Source of the DNA: Lineus longissimus | Taxonomy: Eukaryota; Nemertea; Pilidiophora; Heteronemertea; Lineidae | Assembly: GCF_910592395.1 (NCBI RefSeq) | Contig: NC_088318.1 | Location: 12,772,349-12,836,348 of the forward strand | DNA length: 64,000 bases | Direction: 5' to 3' | Part shown: in pieces, positions 33,101 through 44,100 of the stretch | Layout: every line of letters begins with the position of its first letter | Numbering within the stretch: position 1 is the first letter of the stretch | Made by a program: the position numbers and the translations under genes | The notes under the pieces: model-generated | What the model saw: only the letters and a program-made list of their open reading frames with translations | What the model was told of the DNA's origin: nothing | Database searches by the model: none

Positions 33101-35741
33101 GTTAGAGCACTGGGCTCATAAGCAGGTCCTGGGTTTGACTCTCGGATGGATCACCGCTGTTCAAGTTTCGTGTCATTGAGCAAGACACTTACCCCCAAAT
33201 TGTTTCATCCTTTGAATGAGACGTAATACCGAGGTGCCTGTCTTGGCCAGGGCAAGCACGAGACCCAACCAAGTGAGAAATACGACAGCTTGTGATGGAC
33301 AACACCTCTGGTCTAAGACTGAGGCACATTGTGTATTTCTCTAGTAGCGAACCTGGGGAAGAGTAAATACAGAGGGACGACCACCACCTGTTCATTGCCC
33401 TTACTGCTTTTACAGCTCTTATATTCCACCTTCACGTCTTGTTGCCATGGATGACATCGACCCAAGATACGGTGAGTTGCAATGAAAATTACTTCGTCCC
33501 TTGGCCAGGCACTGTAAAATTTACTTGCATCTTGAACATGTGCCAACAAAGTAGACTGCCTCATATTGCTTGAGAGATAACGCTGTAGTTTTCATGGTGG
33601 ATCACTTTGTGTTTCAAATATTGATTATGACATTCTGTTCTACACACTGTTTATTGCAGTTCTGTGATTTTTTGTGATCCTGTTTGGAGAAGTCCAGGTC
33701 CAAGTTATTCCTTTAAATTAATAGTGAAAGACTTTCCCCTTCTTTCCAGGCTTGCATGACTACTCGTGTACGATAGAGCTTAGAAATCAACGAGCTGTGT
33801 TGTGGTCAGAACACTTTAGAGGCCTCAATTCCAGAGAACCAGGTCAGTAATACTGTGATGTCGATGACTAACATGACTTAAAGGCCTATGCCATTCGCCT
33901 TGGCGCCGTCTTAAAGGGACAATATAGGCAGCAGCTAGGCAGGCAAGATAAAGTTACACGAAGTCGCCAAAAGGGTTCTCTCACATCTCGCAGTACGTCG
34001 AAATGATTCACGCTTGTACGAGGAATACATTTAGTGCCGAATCTGACATGAGCCAGGGCCCTTGTGTATATTAGTCACCTGAAGATGGCCAAATTAGCCC
34101 CTCCGTTCCTGCCTATTGTCCCACTTTAGATGTGTCAGACGCATCAGTGTTCAGATTTTGAATCTAAAACCTTCACCACAAGACCACACTATTTGAATAT
34201 TGTGAATCATAATTGCACACTTTTTAACTTAATTGAGGTGCAGGAAAAACTTTTTTGGGTAAGGAGCCCTAGTCAAATCTGACATTAGTTTTATTCTGTT
34301 TTAGGTGGAGGAGGGGCAGTCCTCACAGCTATAGACGTCGATGAGAATATCTACCATCATAACTTATCGAAGAAGCTGTCAATACCGTGGAAGACTGATC
34401 TCTTTAAGAATATACTGCAGGTAATGACGATAAAATCATAGATAACTTTGGACTAGGAAGCGCTGTGGCACAGTGGAAAAACCTAGGACTCGTCACCAGA
34501 AAAGTCGTGAGTTGACGCTTGGTCAGTGCCACTTGGTTCTTTCAACTGGCCTGAAATGGCCAGGTGAAGTTCAGTATGTGCACTACTTGGTCCCTACAGA
34601 AAGATTTCTGGATTAGGGTTAGGAAAAGAATGTCTAGTGATTTGAGACTGTACAGTCGTGCAGTATAAAGTGCTATTTAAGAATTTTCATTTCATTTCAT
34701 TTGAAGAGTAATTTCCGATGACTTATGAATGATGTAACCAGTTAGAATTGTGTTTGTAGGCATTGGAAAGTATGTGCTTGTCCCGCTAAAATAGTTTCCT
34801 CAGTCAACTGTTTAGGGCCTCTTCAAGATTCCTCCTCAAGATTCTTGGGTATTTTTTCAGGACATGGTGATCATGGATCTAACAGTTTTGGAGGAAAGAG
34901 ATCTACCCATATGGTGTGTGAGGTAAGGGGTTAATTTACCAGCTATATATAACTAAACATTTTAACGTCAGGCGATACACATTGACTTTCACCCCCTCAT
35001 GCGCATCATCACCATTTTAGTCAGTCAGTGTTTTTCTTTCTTATTCCAGTGCTCCAGTAAAAGTGGCTTATGCTGATGAGGGGAAAGGTGAGTGTCGTTT
35101 TACCCCCGAATGTATAGTAGAACGTTTCTGTTACAAGGACACCCTAGGGACTGACAAATGCTCAACTGTATCTCTAATGGAGAGGTGTCCTGAATACAGA
35201 GATTAGTTTGATTGAAAATGGCCTGTTTGGGAGAAAAAATCAGTGTCCTGGTGACATTCATCTTTTCTCAGTATTTCATTCTGGTCCTGTTTTTTCTTTC
35301 GTTTCAGTTGACTTTGAGTTCGATGGGATAGATTATGTAATTGATTATGATGATGCTCGTGGGAAAGTTCATATGAGTCTCAACTGGGTAAGTTATTCAT
35401 TCTAACACATAGTTGTATTGTGGCATTTTCTTTGGAGTCTGGGGTGTCAGATGTAGTCGCAATCAACCTTAGACCTTGGGTATTCCAGAGACATAGCCAC
35501 AAGGGAAATGTAAAAGAAACTCTTTTCCAGTTGCATGTTGGACAACATTTTTGAGGGGGTATTTGTATAATAGATACATGAATACTGTTGTCTATTCCAA
35601 TACAATCTATTGATGATCTATTTAATAGTCATACACTTTTTCTTTCAGGATGGAGCAAACAAGATCTACAATGTGACGCATTTCAAAATGCATATTTTGT
35701 TAGATACAGTGAATGCATGGTTTGGGACAAAATACAAATAA
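30177..35741 (+). CDS. FBXO15: F-box only protein 15, 14 exons
   Basis: FBXO15 is an F-box substrate adaptor expected to bind SKP1 in an SCF ubiquitin ligase. Exons: 30177-30274, 30599-30736, 30940-31044, 31322-31423, 32115-32207, 32351-32560, 32817-33035, 33416-33471, 33750-33842, 34305-34420, 34861-34922, 35050-35087, 35308-35387, 35649-35741. All are GT-AG and phase-consistent; the sum is 1503 nt, 500 aa (human 510). The F-box lies on exons 3-4 (LPDEILLEIFSYLGPSNLLS, then WLNLTNDN and LIWKDVFEKYV). FBXO15-specific landmarks follow in order: HLVERCFLGSS, YGLHDYS, IPWKTDLFKNIL, LPIWCV, DYVIDYDDARGKVHMSLNW and the terminal VNAWFGTKYK. The start is fixed by an in-frame stop 12 nt upstream and a good AAAATGG context. 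AATAAA is at 36078-36083. Confidence 0.95.
31005..31200 (+). repeat. FBXO15: Triplicated exon-3 end and splice donor of FBXO15
   Basis: The end of the F-box exon and its donor (gtttgtcacaggtggcttaa ... gataagtaagcactct) occur three times in tandem, with donors at 31045, 31109 and 31176 (spacing 64 and 67 bp). Only the first keeps the frame. Reading through it meets a stop at once (AAG TAA). Confidence 0.85.
32064..32090. repeat. (CATA)n microsatellite in FBXO15 intron 4
   Basis: catacatacatacatacata tract just upstream of the exon 5 acceptor region. Confidence 0.9.
33085..33200 (+). mobile_element. tRNA-derived SINE-like copy in FBXO15 intron 7
   Basis: A-box-like gtggcacagtggttagagca, B-box-like gggtttgactctcgg, and a tail with cattgagcaagacacttacc. 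It is the same family as 13640-13762 and is too diverged outside the boxes to be a tRNA gene. Confidence 0.7.
33911..34128. mobile_element. ~220-bp MITE-like element, copy 1 (FBXO15 intron 9)
   Basis: Starts ttaaagggacaatataggca and ends tcctgcctattgtccca, giving inverted ends. The internal words tctcgcagta, cgaggaata and tattagtcacctgaaga are shared with copies at 47567-47750 and 48602-48817. Confidence 0.75.
34456..34560 (+). mobile_element. Degenerate SINE-like fragment in FBXO15 intron 10
   Basis: gctgtggcacagtgg resembles the A-box start of the SINE family above; the rest is diverged. Confidence 0.3.
35109..35205. mobile_element. Partial pogo-like MITE copy in FBXO15 intron 12
   Basis: gtagaacgtttctgttacaa, ggacacc, gactgacaaatgctc and ggagaggtgtcc repeat the layout of the element at 18284-18461. 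Confidence 0.45.
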
Positions 35742-36077
35742 GACTTTTACACCATCCTGGTCTCAATTTTAATGCTAAATCGTGAGTGGGACAGGCCTTC
35801 TACACTTGTTCTAACTACCTATCTCATAATTTTGTCGCTATATGTTGCTGCAGAGATCTGGGGCTCATGCCTTCGCTGTTTATTATTAATCTGTGATTCT
35901 ACCTATAGCTGGCAGTTATCAGTTGCAATTGGAATGCCAGTCCTGCATGCTGATTACATGCAGCTCGTAATGTGATACTCCAAAGGAGCTTAGCCTGAAC
36001 TAGAATCTACATGTACAGGCCTATCTCAAAGCAGTCACAATTAACCATTGAAAGGTGTGCTTTATGAATTTTAGACT

Positions 36078-36083
36078 AATAAA
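36078..36083 (+). terminator. FBXO15: Polyadenylation hexamer for FBXO15
   Basis: AATAAA about 340 bp after the stop codon. Confidence 0.45.
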
Positions 36084-36619
36084 TGTTAGACTAATGACAT
36101 ATTTATGATCATTAAGTTATTATGTAGCTTGACTATCAGTAATTCCCGGAACGCACATTGGGCATGTGCATGCAACTGTTGTAAACAGTAGGTTACTATG
36201 TACCCATAGAAAAGGTACAGCTGCACTGGACCTTTAATTACCGTAAGAAAGTTGTCTTCCAATTCTTAATTGGGAGTAATGTTAATGATATGCACACATG
36301 TGTTGTAGATAAAGATGCTGGCAGTGTAGAAGGAAGTCGATCACTGTATTGTTCACAAAAAATTCAAAAAGCTTTTGCAGTGATTATTGTACACAAAAGG
36401 CAAGATTGCATTTTTCCTCAATAAAAGAAACATGAATAAAGAATTCTCTTGTTACAATGTTTTTTCCAATGAATCTGATGGATAAGAAACCCTTTTTGAA
36501 AAGGACCATTGGCATTATTAAGGGCAATATTACCCAGCTGTCGGCTGCCCAGTCACCTCCTATTCTACATAAGTAGTTTCCATCAACAAATTGCACAAAA
36601 AAAGAAAAATTCAAAAAAT

Positions 36620-36826
36620 ATGGCTGAATTATCGCGCTTTTCCGATGTGACTCTCATCTCTCCAGACATCGACTCTTTCCACGTGGAAAGCTGCACTAGT
36701 AAGGCATTTCCTGGAGCCATGGGTCTACCCCTTGGTGCTGATATTGATTTTTCCGACATCACACTTGATTACCCCCGCAACTGCGACGATAAATGGAAAT
36801 GGCGTTGCGTCGTAAAAGCGGGGTGA
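36620..36826 (+). CDS. Small unrecognised ORF, 68 codons
   Basis: An ATG in fair context opens MAELSRFSDVTLISPDIDSF and ends VVKAG. The composition is protein-like and there is no repeat. It has no recognised domain, no visible splice partner and no homologue I can name, so it could be a short gene, an exon fragment of a decayed copy, or chance. Confidence 0.2.
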   Translation: MAELSRFSDVTLISPDIDSFHVESCTSKAFPGAMGLPLGADIDFSDITLDYPRNCDDKWKWRCVVKAG

Positions 36827-38105
36827 TGTAAACTGCACTAGCAGCAAACACGTTCAGAAAAATAGTTTACTGATGAACCAGAAGAAGAACAAACATATAC
36901 TACAAACCCTGTTGAATAGAACGTTTAGACAAGTCATGGAACTGAAATATGAATAGATTTGGAACTCTATCAAATTCGTACTTGTGATGAAAACCGAAAA
37001 AAGCCGCTTCAGGATCGATATATAATCATGGAGTGCCACACCTACTCTTAAAATTAGATCGTAAAAATAACTGTTTTATAGATATTTTTTATTTCTCTGG
37101 TAGTTTCTAATGCACTGACTGCTTATCCCTCATTCTGGGACGCGCCTATTCAGATGTAGAGCAATATTATTCGTCTGCTTGAAAAAGACCTATATATCGG
37201 ATGTCCGATATAATGGAGTCCGTGCAGCAAACTAATTGTTTTGAATTATCGAGTCCCCTCTACGTCAATATCAAACACACCATGGAGGAGGGTATTCAGG
37301 ATGGGGCTTTTATCATGGCAGATGTTAATGATTTTTCAAACTCTAATTTGACGGGTTGTTTAAATAATTTATTAAGTTTTTAGAGTATGGTCGAAGTTCC
37401 AGTGACTTGTTATCATTGTTTCCGTTCAAACTTCCTGAGACACAGGTTTTGATACTCCTACCATGTATACAAATGTCTGAAGGGCATGGATTTCATCAGG
37501 GGTTTGAAATATCAACTGGTTATGTCTGCAGGATGCCAAGGTGCGCAATGTTATATCGGTTTCGGAATTCGCATAAAGGGCTACTCCATTTCATGAAGGA
37601 TTCCACTTCTGGTGATTTCGCACGCACAGAAAATGAAATATTTGAAATTTCACTTCAAACTTCATGTAGACTTCAGAAGTAGTGTCACATTCATATTTTA
37701 ACAGGTGGAATTGAAAACTTACGAAGTACTTGCGCAGTTGTGAATATTGTGCCCCATAAAATCGCCAAGGTGGCCACGTTTCGGTTATTTCTATGTGCCG
37801 AAATAATTTAGATGCAGATAATCGAGCAAAGAAAATTTTGTGCAGTTTTCTCTTGGCTCGTGTCTTCTAGTACCAATTGTTTACTGATAACATTGTCTAA
37901 GGCAGTGTCGGAGGCCTTATTTTCATTTTGAGATTTAAAAATGCAGAAATTTGCATCTTTTGAATCTCACGTACGTTTAACCATCAGCGCAGCTTGTTAT
38001 TACATTTTTAAGAGTGTTAGAGCGTAAATATAGGAGGATTATTACAGACTGACGTACTTACAGTCTATGTCTCAGTGGGTAAACGGAGGATTCCGAAATA
38101 AAATC

Positions 38106-41100
38106 ATGAACAAAGTTTGGATACTATTCTTAGGATGGATATATTTGCATGCTGCTGGTGTACGAGGGACAGGTAAGTCTTGAACGACAGCTTTAGTCCG
38201 TCCTTGTTTTTTTTCGAAACGTTTTGCGCTCTCTGGGTGTGAACTACAGGTTGGATTTCTTGAAGGTTGTGTTTTATTGATCTTAGTTTCGAGACCAATC
38301 GGGCCCTTTCGAGGACATCGTTGTCAGTGCAAAAATCTTCAGCGAAGCACATGGTCATTCAGGGCGGGGAATAGGGCCAGCTAAGACCGATTTTTCGATG
38401 ACTAATTGTATATATGTATGCGGCCATTCTAGAATGCCCCAATTAAAGATAAGTGGAAAACACTGGCACAGTTATCATTGAGCGGGCGCGTCAACAGTTC
38501 AGGACGACTCAAGTTATTTTTGAAGCAATGCTAAAGAACACAGGCAAGGGAAGTCAGACAAAGCTGATGACTTCTCTCTCCGTACAAGTTCCCCTAGTAT
38601 TGCTCAATTGAAATACACATGTAAACAGCGTACTTCCTTTCCCGATACATGTACGTGTCTCCTATCATTTGCTTAAACTTAAACAGTTCGGTACCTCCTT
38701 TTCCACTCATGCACCCTTCTTCTTGCTCCATTGACGTAATACTTCTTTCCCCGCGGGTCAAACAGATGTTGTTCGTACTCGCTCAATTGACACATATGAT
38801 AAGTTCATGTAAATGAAATTCCCTTGCCATACACGTGCTCTTCCTATTTTTCATGCGCAGATCCCGTGATTATCCCTCTTTGCCATACGCGTGGTATTTT
38901 TGGGTGCTTTGCCATAATGTCCTTCAATTTGATACGATTATACTTGTACGTATTCTTATGTTTCAAGTCAGAAAAAGATAATATTTGATTTCCAGGCAGT
39001 GAGACCTGCTCCTATAATCACCAGCACGCCAGCTGCCCAACCCAGACGAAGGAGCAAATAATAGGCGTGTCCGTGGGGGCCTGCATCGCCGAATGCAGCA
39101 ACGACAACTACTGCGTTGGATTGGAGTTCCATTCCGACGACTGTCGGAGCAAACAGCTGGGATGCACTGATACGACGAAATACACCCTTAGAGGCAATTG
39201 TTTTCTCAAATATCACGTGTGCGCGGAAGCACAACTCAAATATAAAAATAATAACGCATATAATTGGTATACAAAAGCTAGTAAGTATTTGGTTTTTGGA
39301 ATAAACGAAACAACATTTTATTATACAGTATAGCTGGTCCTTTTTCACATTTGGCCGATAACCCACCACCAGGGTGGTGATTCAAATTAAGTTACCAGGG
39401 TTACTGGTAATAATAAATTCGCCGGAATCTTTTGCAGAAATGATGGAAAGTGAGATGCTGTAGGACTGACGTTCAGTGCCGATACAGTAAGTCGGTAGGG
39501 CAATATTTCTCCAATGACTTAAAAAAATGCCGTCGAGAACGTCCATCAGTATTACTATAAAATCACATTTTGCTTCAAACCGGTTATTTTATGCTCTGGA
39601 ACGTTTGATGTTAAAAAGTGTAACATGCGGGTGGAATGGCTGAGTTATTCATTCTCTTGCAGATATCAATTGCACTGTTTCACCAGGTAAGAGCACTTAC
39701 ACGCTTGATGGCAATTTCTTTCTTCTTAGTAAAGAGTCTTTTTATTTCGTACGCACAATTTTCCGATTTTTCAATACTGACTCTCCTCGTGCGCATGTGT
39801 ATACGCTAAAACCCGGACCACCACGCGCGTACTCTCTAAATGTAAAAGAGTGAAGCTCACTCTTAGAAGAGTGTAGTTAGTGAAATTCCACTTTTGCAAG
39901 AGTGGTCCCTAACTACACTCTGGGTTCACTCTTTTACATTTTGAGAGTAGGTACGCGCAGAGTACGTCGGTCGGTGATGGTGTAATGTATACAAAGCACA
40001 GTTGACTTTGTTATGCTGCATATTATTGGTAAAAACATGCAATATATTCATTGGACGTCACCTTCGAGCGCCTGAACTCGGCAGCACACGTGAAAGTCTG
40101 GAAAGCCGTGAATCAAACCCGCAAAAATCGTAATTTCAGCTCTGGGGTGTGGCAAAATAATTTGAAAGTCACAATTCTTTTCATTCCTTTTTATGCAGTT
40201 CCTGTATGCGATTTTATCCGAACTGTCGGTGAAAGGTGTAATCGCTATGCCATCAAGACTACTAGCAGCGTTTCCCTTGAGTTTTGCCAGACGGAATGCA
40301 GCCATCGGATCGACTGTTTGAACTTTGAACACAGGAATAAAGTTTGTTATCAGAATAACTATGTGTGCGCTGCGAATCAAATGCTGAAACACTCAACATA
40401 CAATAGCAACGTCAAATCAGGTAGAAATCCCTCCTCCTCATCCGCCATCGGCCCGCTAATTTCCTATATCATATAAAGTGGGCTGTTCATTTTTTTAAAA
40501 TATGCACGCTAAAGCGAAATTCATGTTCTCAGTCAGCGTATTTTCGTCAATTCACTTGAAATAAATACATCATTTACTCTCATATAAGTGATATCAGAGT
40601 CATTCAACATTTTTTTGTTTGAAAGACCCTGGTGATATACAGTAGAGTTGTTCTTGTTCTCGTAGGGTTTCTTTACCGTCCCTCCGACTCATTTAGCAAC
40701 AGCAACATTGAGCAACATTGAGCCGTCGCATGGAATCATTTTGTAGAAACTGGCGTTCGCACTGTGGTGTTGTGGGTGAAGAAAAGTCTAATATCGCACA
40801 CCTGAGGCTCGTACTTTGGATCTAAATGTTCGATGTCGCTTTCTTTGCAGCGAAATGTACGATTATACAAAAGCCAGGTAAGTCGATATTAACTGAGTTT
40901 GTATTAAGCCTGCGTTCTAATGTATTAGTAGTCCTTGTTCTTTGTTTATCATCAGATAGTATACTTTAAAAGCCTACTCACTACTGCCGCTGGTTCGTAC
41001 ACCAGGTCCTCCTCCTCTAACATTTCAAGTAGATACTGAAGTCCTCTCGTATGGGAACCTCGGACTTCATTATTGGTTTTGGCTGGAGAACCAACATTAA

Positions 41101-44100
41101 TATTGCACCAAACATCTCTTTGACACACTGACATCATTCAAAATGCAGTTTGCAATATGTATAGAATCGATATCTCTCTAGCCTAAGCTATGATGAACAA
41201 TACAATGAAACCAGTCAAATTTTCAGCAGTTTGATTCGGGGACATGACAGTTCGTGGCTCCTCCATGAGAATAATTTATAGATGCGTCCCGCTTGAGCGA
41301 AGTGATAAACATGGAAAACAACAGGAACGGGGGATCAATAAGTAATGAGAACAGGGTGTTCGACATTCGGTCACACGTTTATTGCTGCAGAGAGACGTAG
41401 ACGAAAATACTAAGTAGGCTAATTATCACGTAACGTTTTGTTTTTAGCTGCCGTGAACTGTACCTACACTCGCAAATTCGCCAGTTGCCCACTGATCGTT
41501 CATGTACAAAATTTAGTTCTCTCCGCCGTAACGCTTGGGGCCTGCTTCGCCGAATGCAGCAAGCAACCTTATTGCGTTGGATTCGAGCATCACCCGGACG
41601 ACTGCTGGTTAAATCAAAAAGATTGCACAGAAGAACAACCCACTAAGCGAGGCAACTGCTACTTCAAAGAGCAACGGTGTACAGATGCGCAACTCAAATA
41701 TATAAATGAAACGAAATACCATTGGTACACAAAAAATGGTTAGTGAGCTTTATTCATTATAGATAAATGGTAAGCGATATAAATGCTACACGAATCTTTA
41801 CGGACAGAGATAATTTAAATTTTGAATCCAACAAAATATAAGCCTGTGACGTATTCTGTATAAATACAGAATATTCGTATTCGTATTCTGTATTAATAAA
41901 GAATACGTACGTCACACCCAATGCTGGAACTTGTGGATTTGAATATTCTGAGATGCGTTTTAGACAGATCCCATGCAGTTTCGGACGCCGTAACTCTAAA
42001 AAGAAGTTTCGAAACCTGCGGGTCGACTTAAACCTTGTTCTTATGTTGGGGAATCAATAGACTCCTTGCACTTTCGGAAGTTTCATCGAGGTAATTATGG
42101 GGACTGTCAACAATCTTTTTACTTCCTCTGCGGATACTAAGTTACAGTGTACGGTATCTACATGTACCCAGTTATTACGTACATGTAATTCGCTTTCAAT
42201 CTCATTGTGAAACAAAGTATTCCCTTATTTCTTGCAGATCAAAATTGCGCCTTATCGCCGTGTAAGTACACGTTTTATCGGGCTCGTAAATGCACACGTT
42301 CGATTTGCTGTAATTCAACAAATACTACTTCATAGCTGTAATTTTGAAGTTGTTTGTTTCGATTTTTATCTCAGGATAAACTAATAAAACAAGTTTACTG
42401 GTGGAATGTTTTCGGTGCTCCTGGTGGAGTGATGTAATTTCTTGTTCTTAGTGGTTCCTTGCAGTTCCTGTGTGTGAATTCCAGCGAACCACTGATGACC
42501 TGTCCTTTTTAGATATTAATATTCGTTGCAGCTCCTGTGTGTGAATTCGAGCGAACTGACGGTCAATACTGCCACTTCAGACCTCGTCCATACGTCGCCA
42601 GGGTCTTAGCTAAAGTTTCTCGGGACTTCTGCGAAACAGACTGCACTAATCGTGCGGACTGTTTGAGTTTTGAATATCGGGTTCACCAGCAATACTGTCT
42701 CCAGTTTAACTACATCTGTCCTGGGAGTTGGAAGAGACCAACAGCGGACCTCGGGAGGAGTTTGAACATTAAACAAGGCAAGATCTGATAAAAAATACGG
42801 TTTTGCTCCACCCTCACGGCTTTTTGCCGAAAAGCGAGAAATCAATTTCTTTTCCAAGACATCTCAAATCAAACAATAAATAATGTGATTTTAAATGCTA
42901 TTTGACTGTTTCCGTATTTTGAACTAATCTGAGCGATTAGGGGCTGAGCTACCAGTATAAATACACTGTTGCATGAACAGGAACAGCGTATCCCTAATAG
43001 TCGATTCAAGTCATTTGCCAGCTACAGCAGTCCTTGCCTTATACACTCAGGCTTGGAACTCTTGAATCTGCTCAATTATCACATTCACCCATTCCGAAAG
43101 CACACTTGACTGGAACTGACCCCACAGTGGAGCAGCTGATTAGTTCGTTTCCAATGAGCACGGCGGGGATGCAGAATTTGGCACTATTGACAATCGTCAT
43201 AATCAACTGGATATAACCTAAATAATCGACTTTCCTTTCTTTTCCAGATCCCTGTTTGATCACACCGAAGCTAGGTAAGCATTTCAAACTCGTTATCAGA
43301 CTTGGGCAATCTGCTGTGTAAAGTAGGAGGTAGGATAAATTAGGCACATCTAACTTCTTTGTCTCAACGGCATATATTTACGGAGGGAAGGAAACTAGCT
43401 GGAAAACGTATGACAGCCTGTCCTGTCTAGGATTAGAACCTGACTGTTTGTAAAGTCAGTTAAATGACACCAGAGTCGCCCGTTTCTTTACTCATACTTG
43501 GCCGGCCGGAGAGACCCTTTGCCATTATTTTTCTTTTTTAGCGAACGTGACCTGTTCCTTTGATCGAAAGGCCGCCAGTTGTTCAGTAGGAGTTTATCAG
43601 GCATTCGTTGGTATCTCACTCGGTGCCTGTCTCGCCGAGTGCAGCAAGGAATCTAGTTGCTTTGGGTTCGAGTACCATGCCGACGACTGCTGGATCAACA
43701 ATAAAAGTTGCGGAGAAGAATATCGAACCGAGAGGGGCAACTGCTTGACCCATTATCAAGGGTGTAGTGACGAACAACTAAAAAATAAAGGGGACAACAG
43801 ATATAACTGGTACACAAAAAAAGGTAAATCAGTCACGGTCGTGCACGAAATTTGCTGCTGTGTTGCTGTTATTGAATCCTGCTCCTACACTAGCGTCCTG
43901 CATGTTAAACCTGATCACTATGGCATAGCGATCAGACTATATGAATCTTTTAAAGAGCTTTGTATACGGTTGCGATGGGGTGGCCATTTTTAATACAAAA
44001 AGTACTTCCTATACCTACGCTCACCTCCGTCCCACGCGCAAACACTTCGTCCACGAAACGAGATGATTGAGATGTCTCAAGAATGAGCGACAGTCCTGCA

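Larger units (their letters stand above)
35742..38105. other. Intergenic between FBXO15 and the PAN-module gene
   Basis: FBXO15 3'UTR occupies the first ~350 bp. The rest has only short frames (36620-36826, 37201-37383, 37407-37682), none recognised. No repeats of note. Confidence 0.4.
41448..43274 (+). repeat. PAN gene module 2 (A2, m, B2, m)
   Basis: Exons 41448-41738 (A2, 291 nt), 42238-42261 (24 nt, DQNCALSP), 42532-42777 (B2, 246 nt, longest B) and 43248-43274 (27 nt, DPCLITPKL). B2 ends at a GC donor (CAAG|GCAAGA). A duplicated stub of the B2 acceptor and first codons precedes it at 42461-42505. Confidence 0.85.

Noticed and set aside
33085-33160. tRNA gene
   Set aside because: A and B boxes are recognisable but the arms do not fold into a cloverleaf, and the sequence continues into a SINE-like tail shared with another copy.
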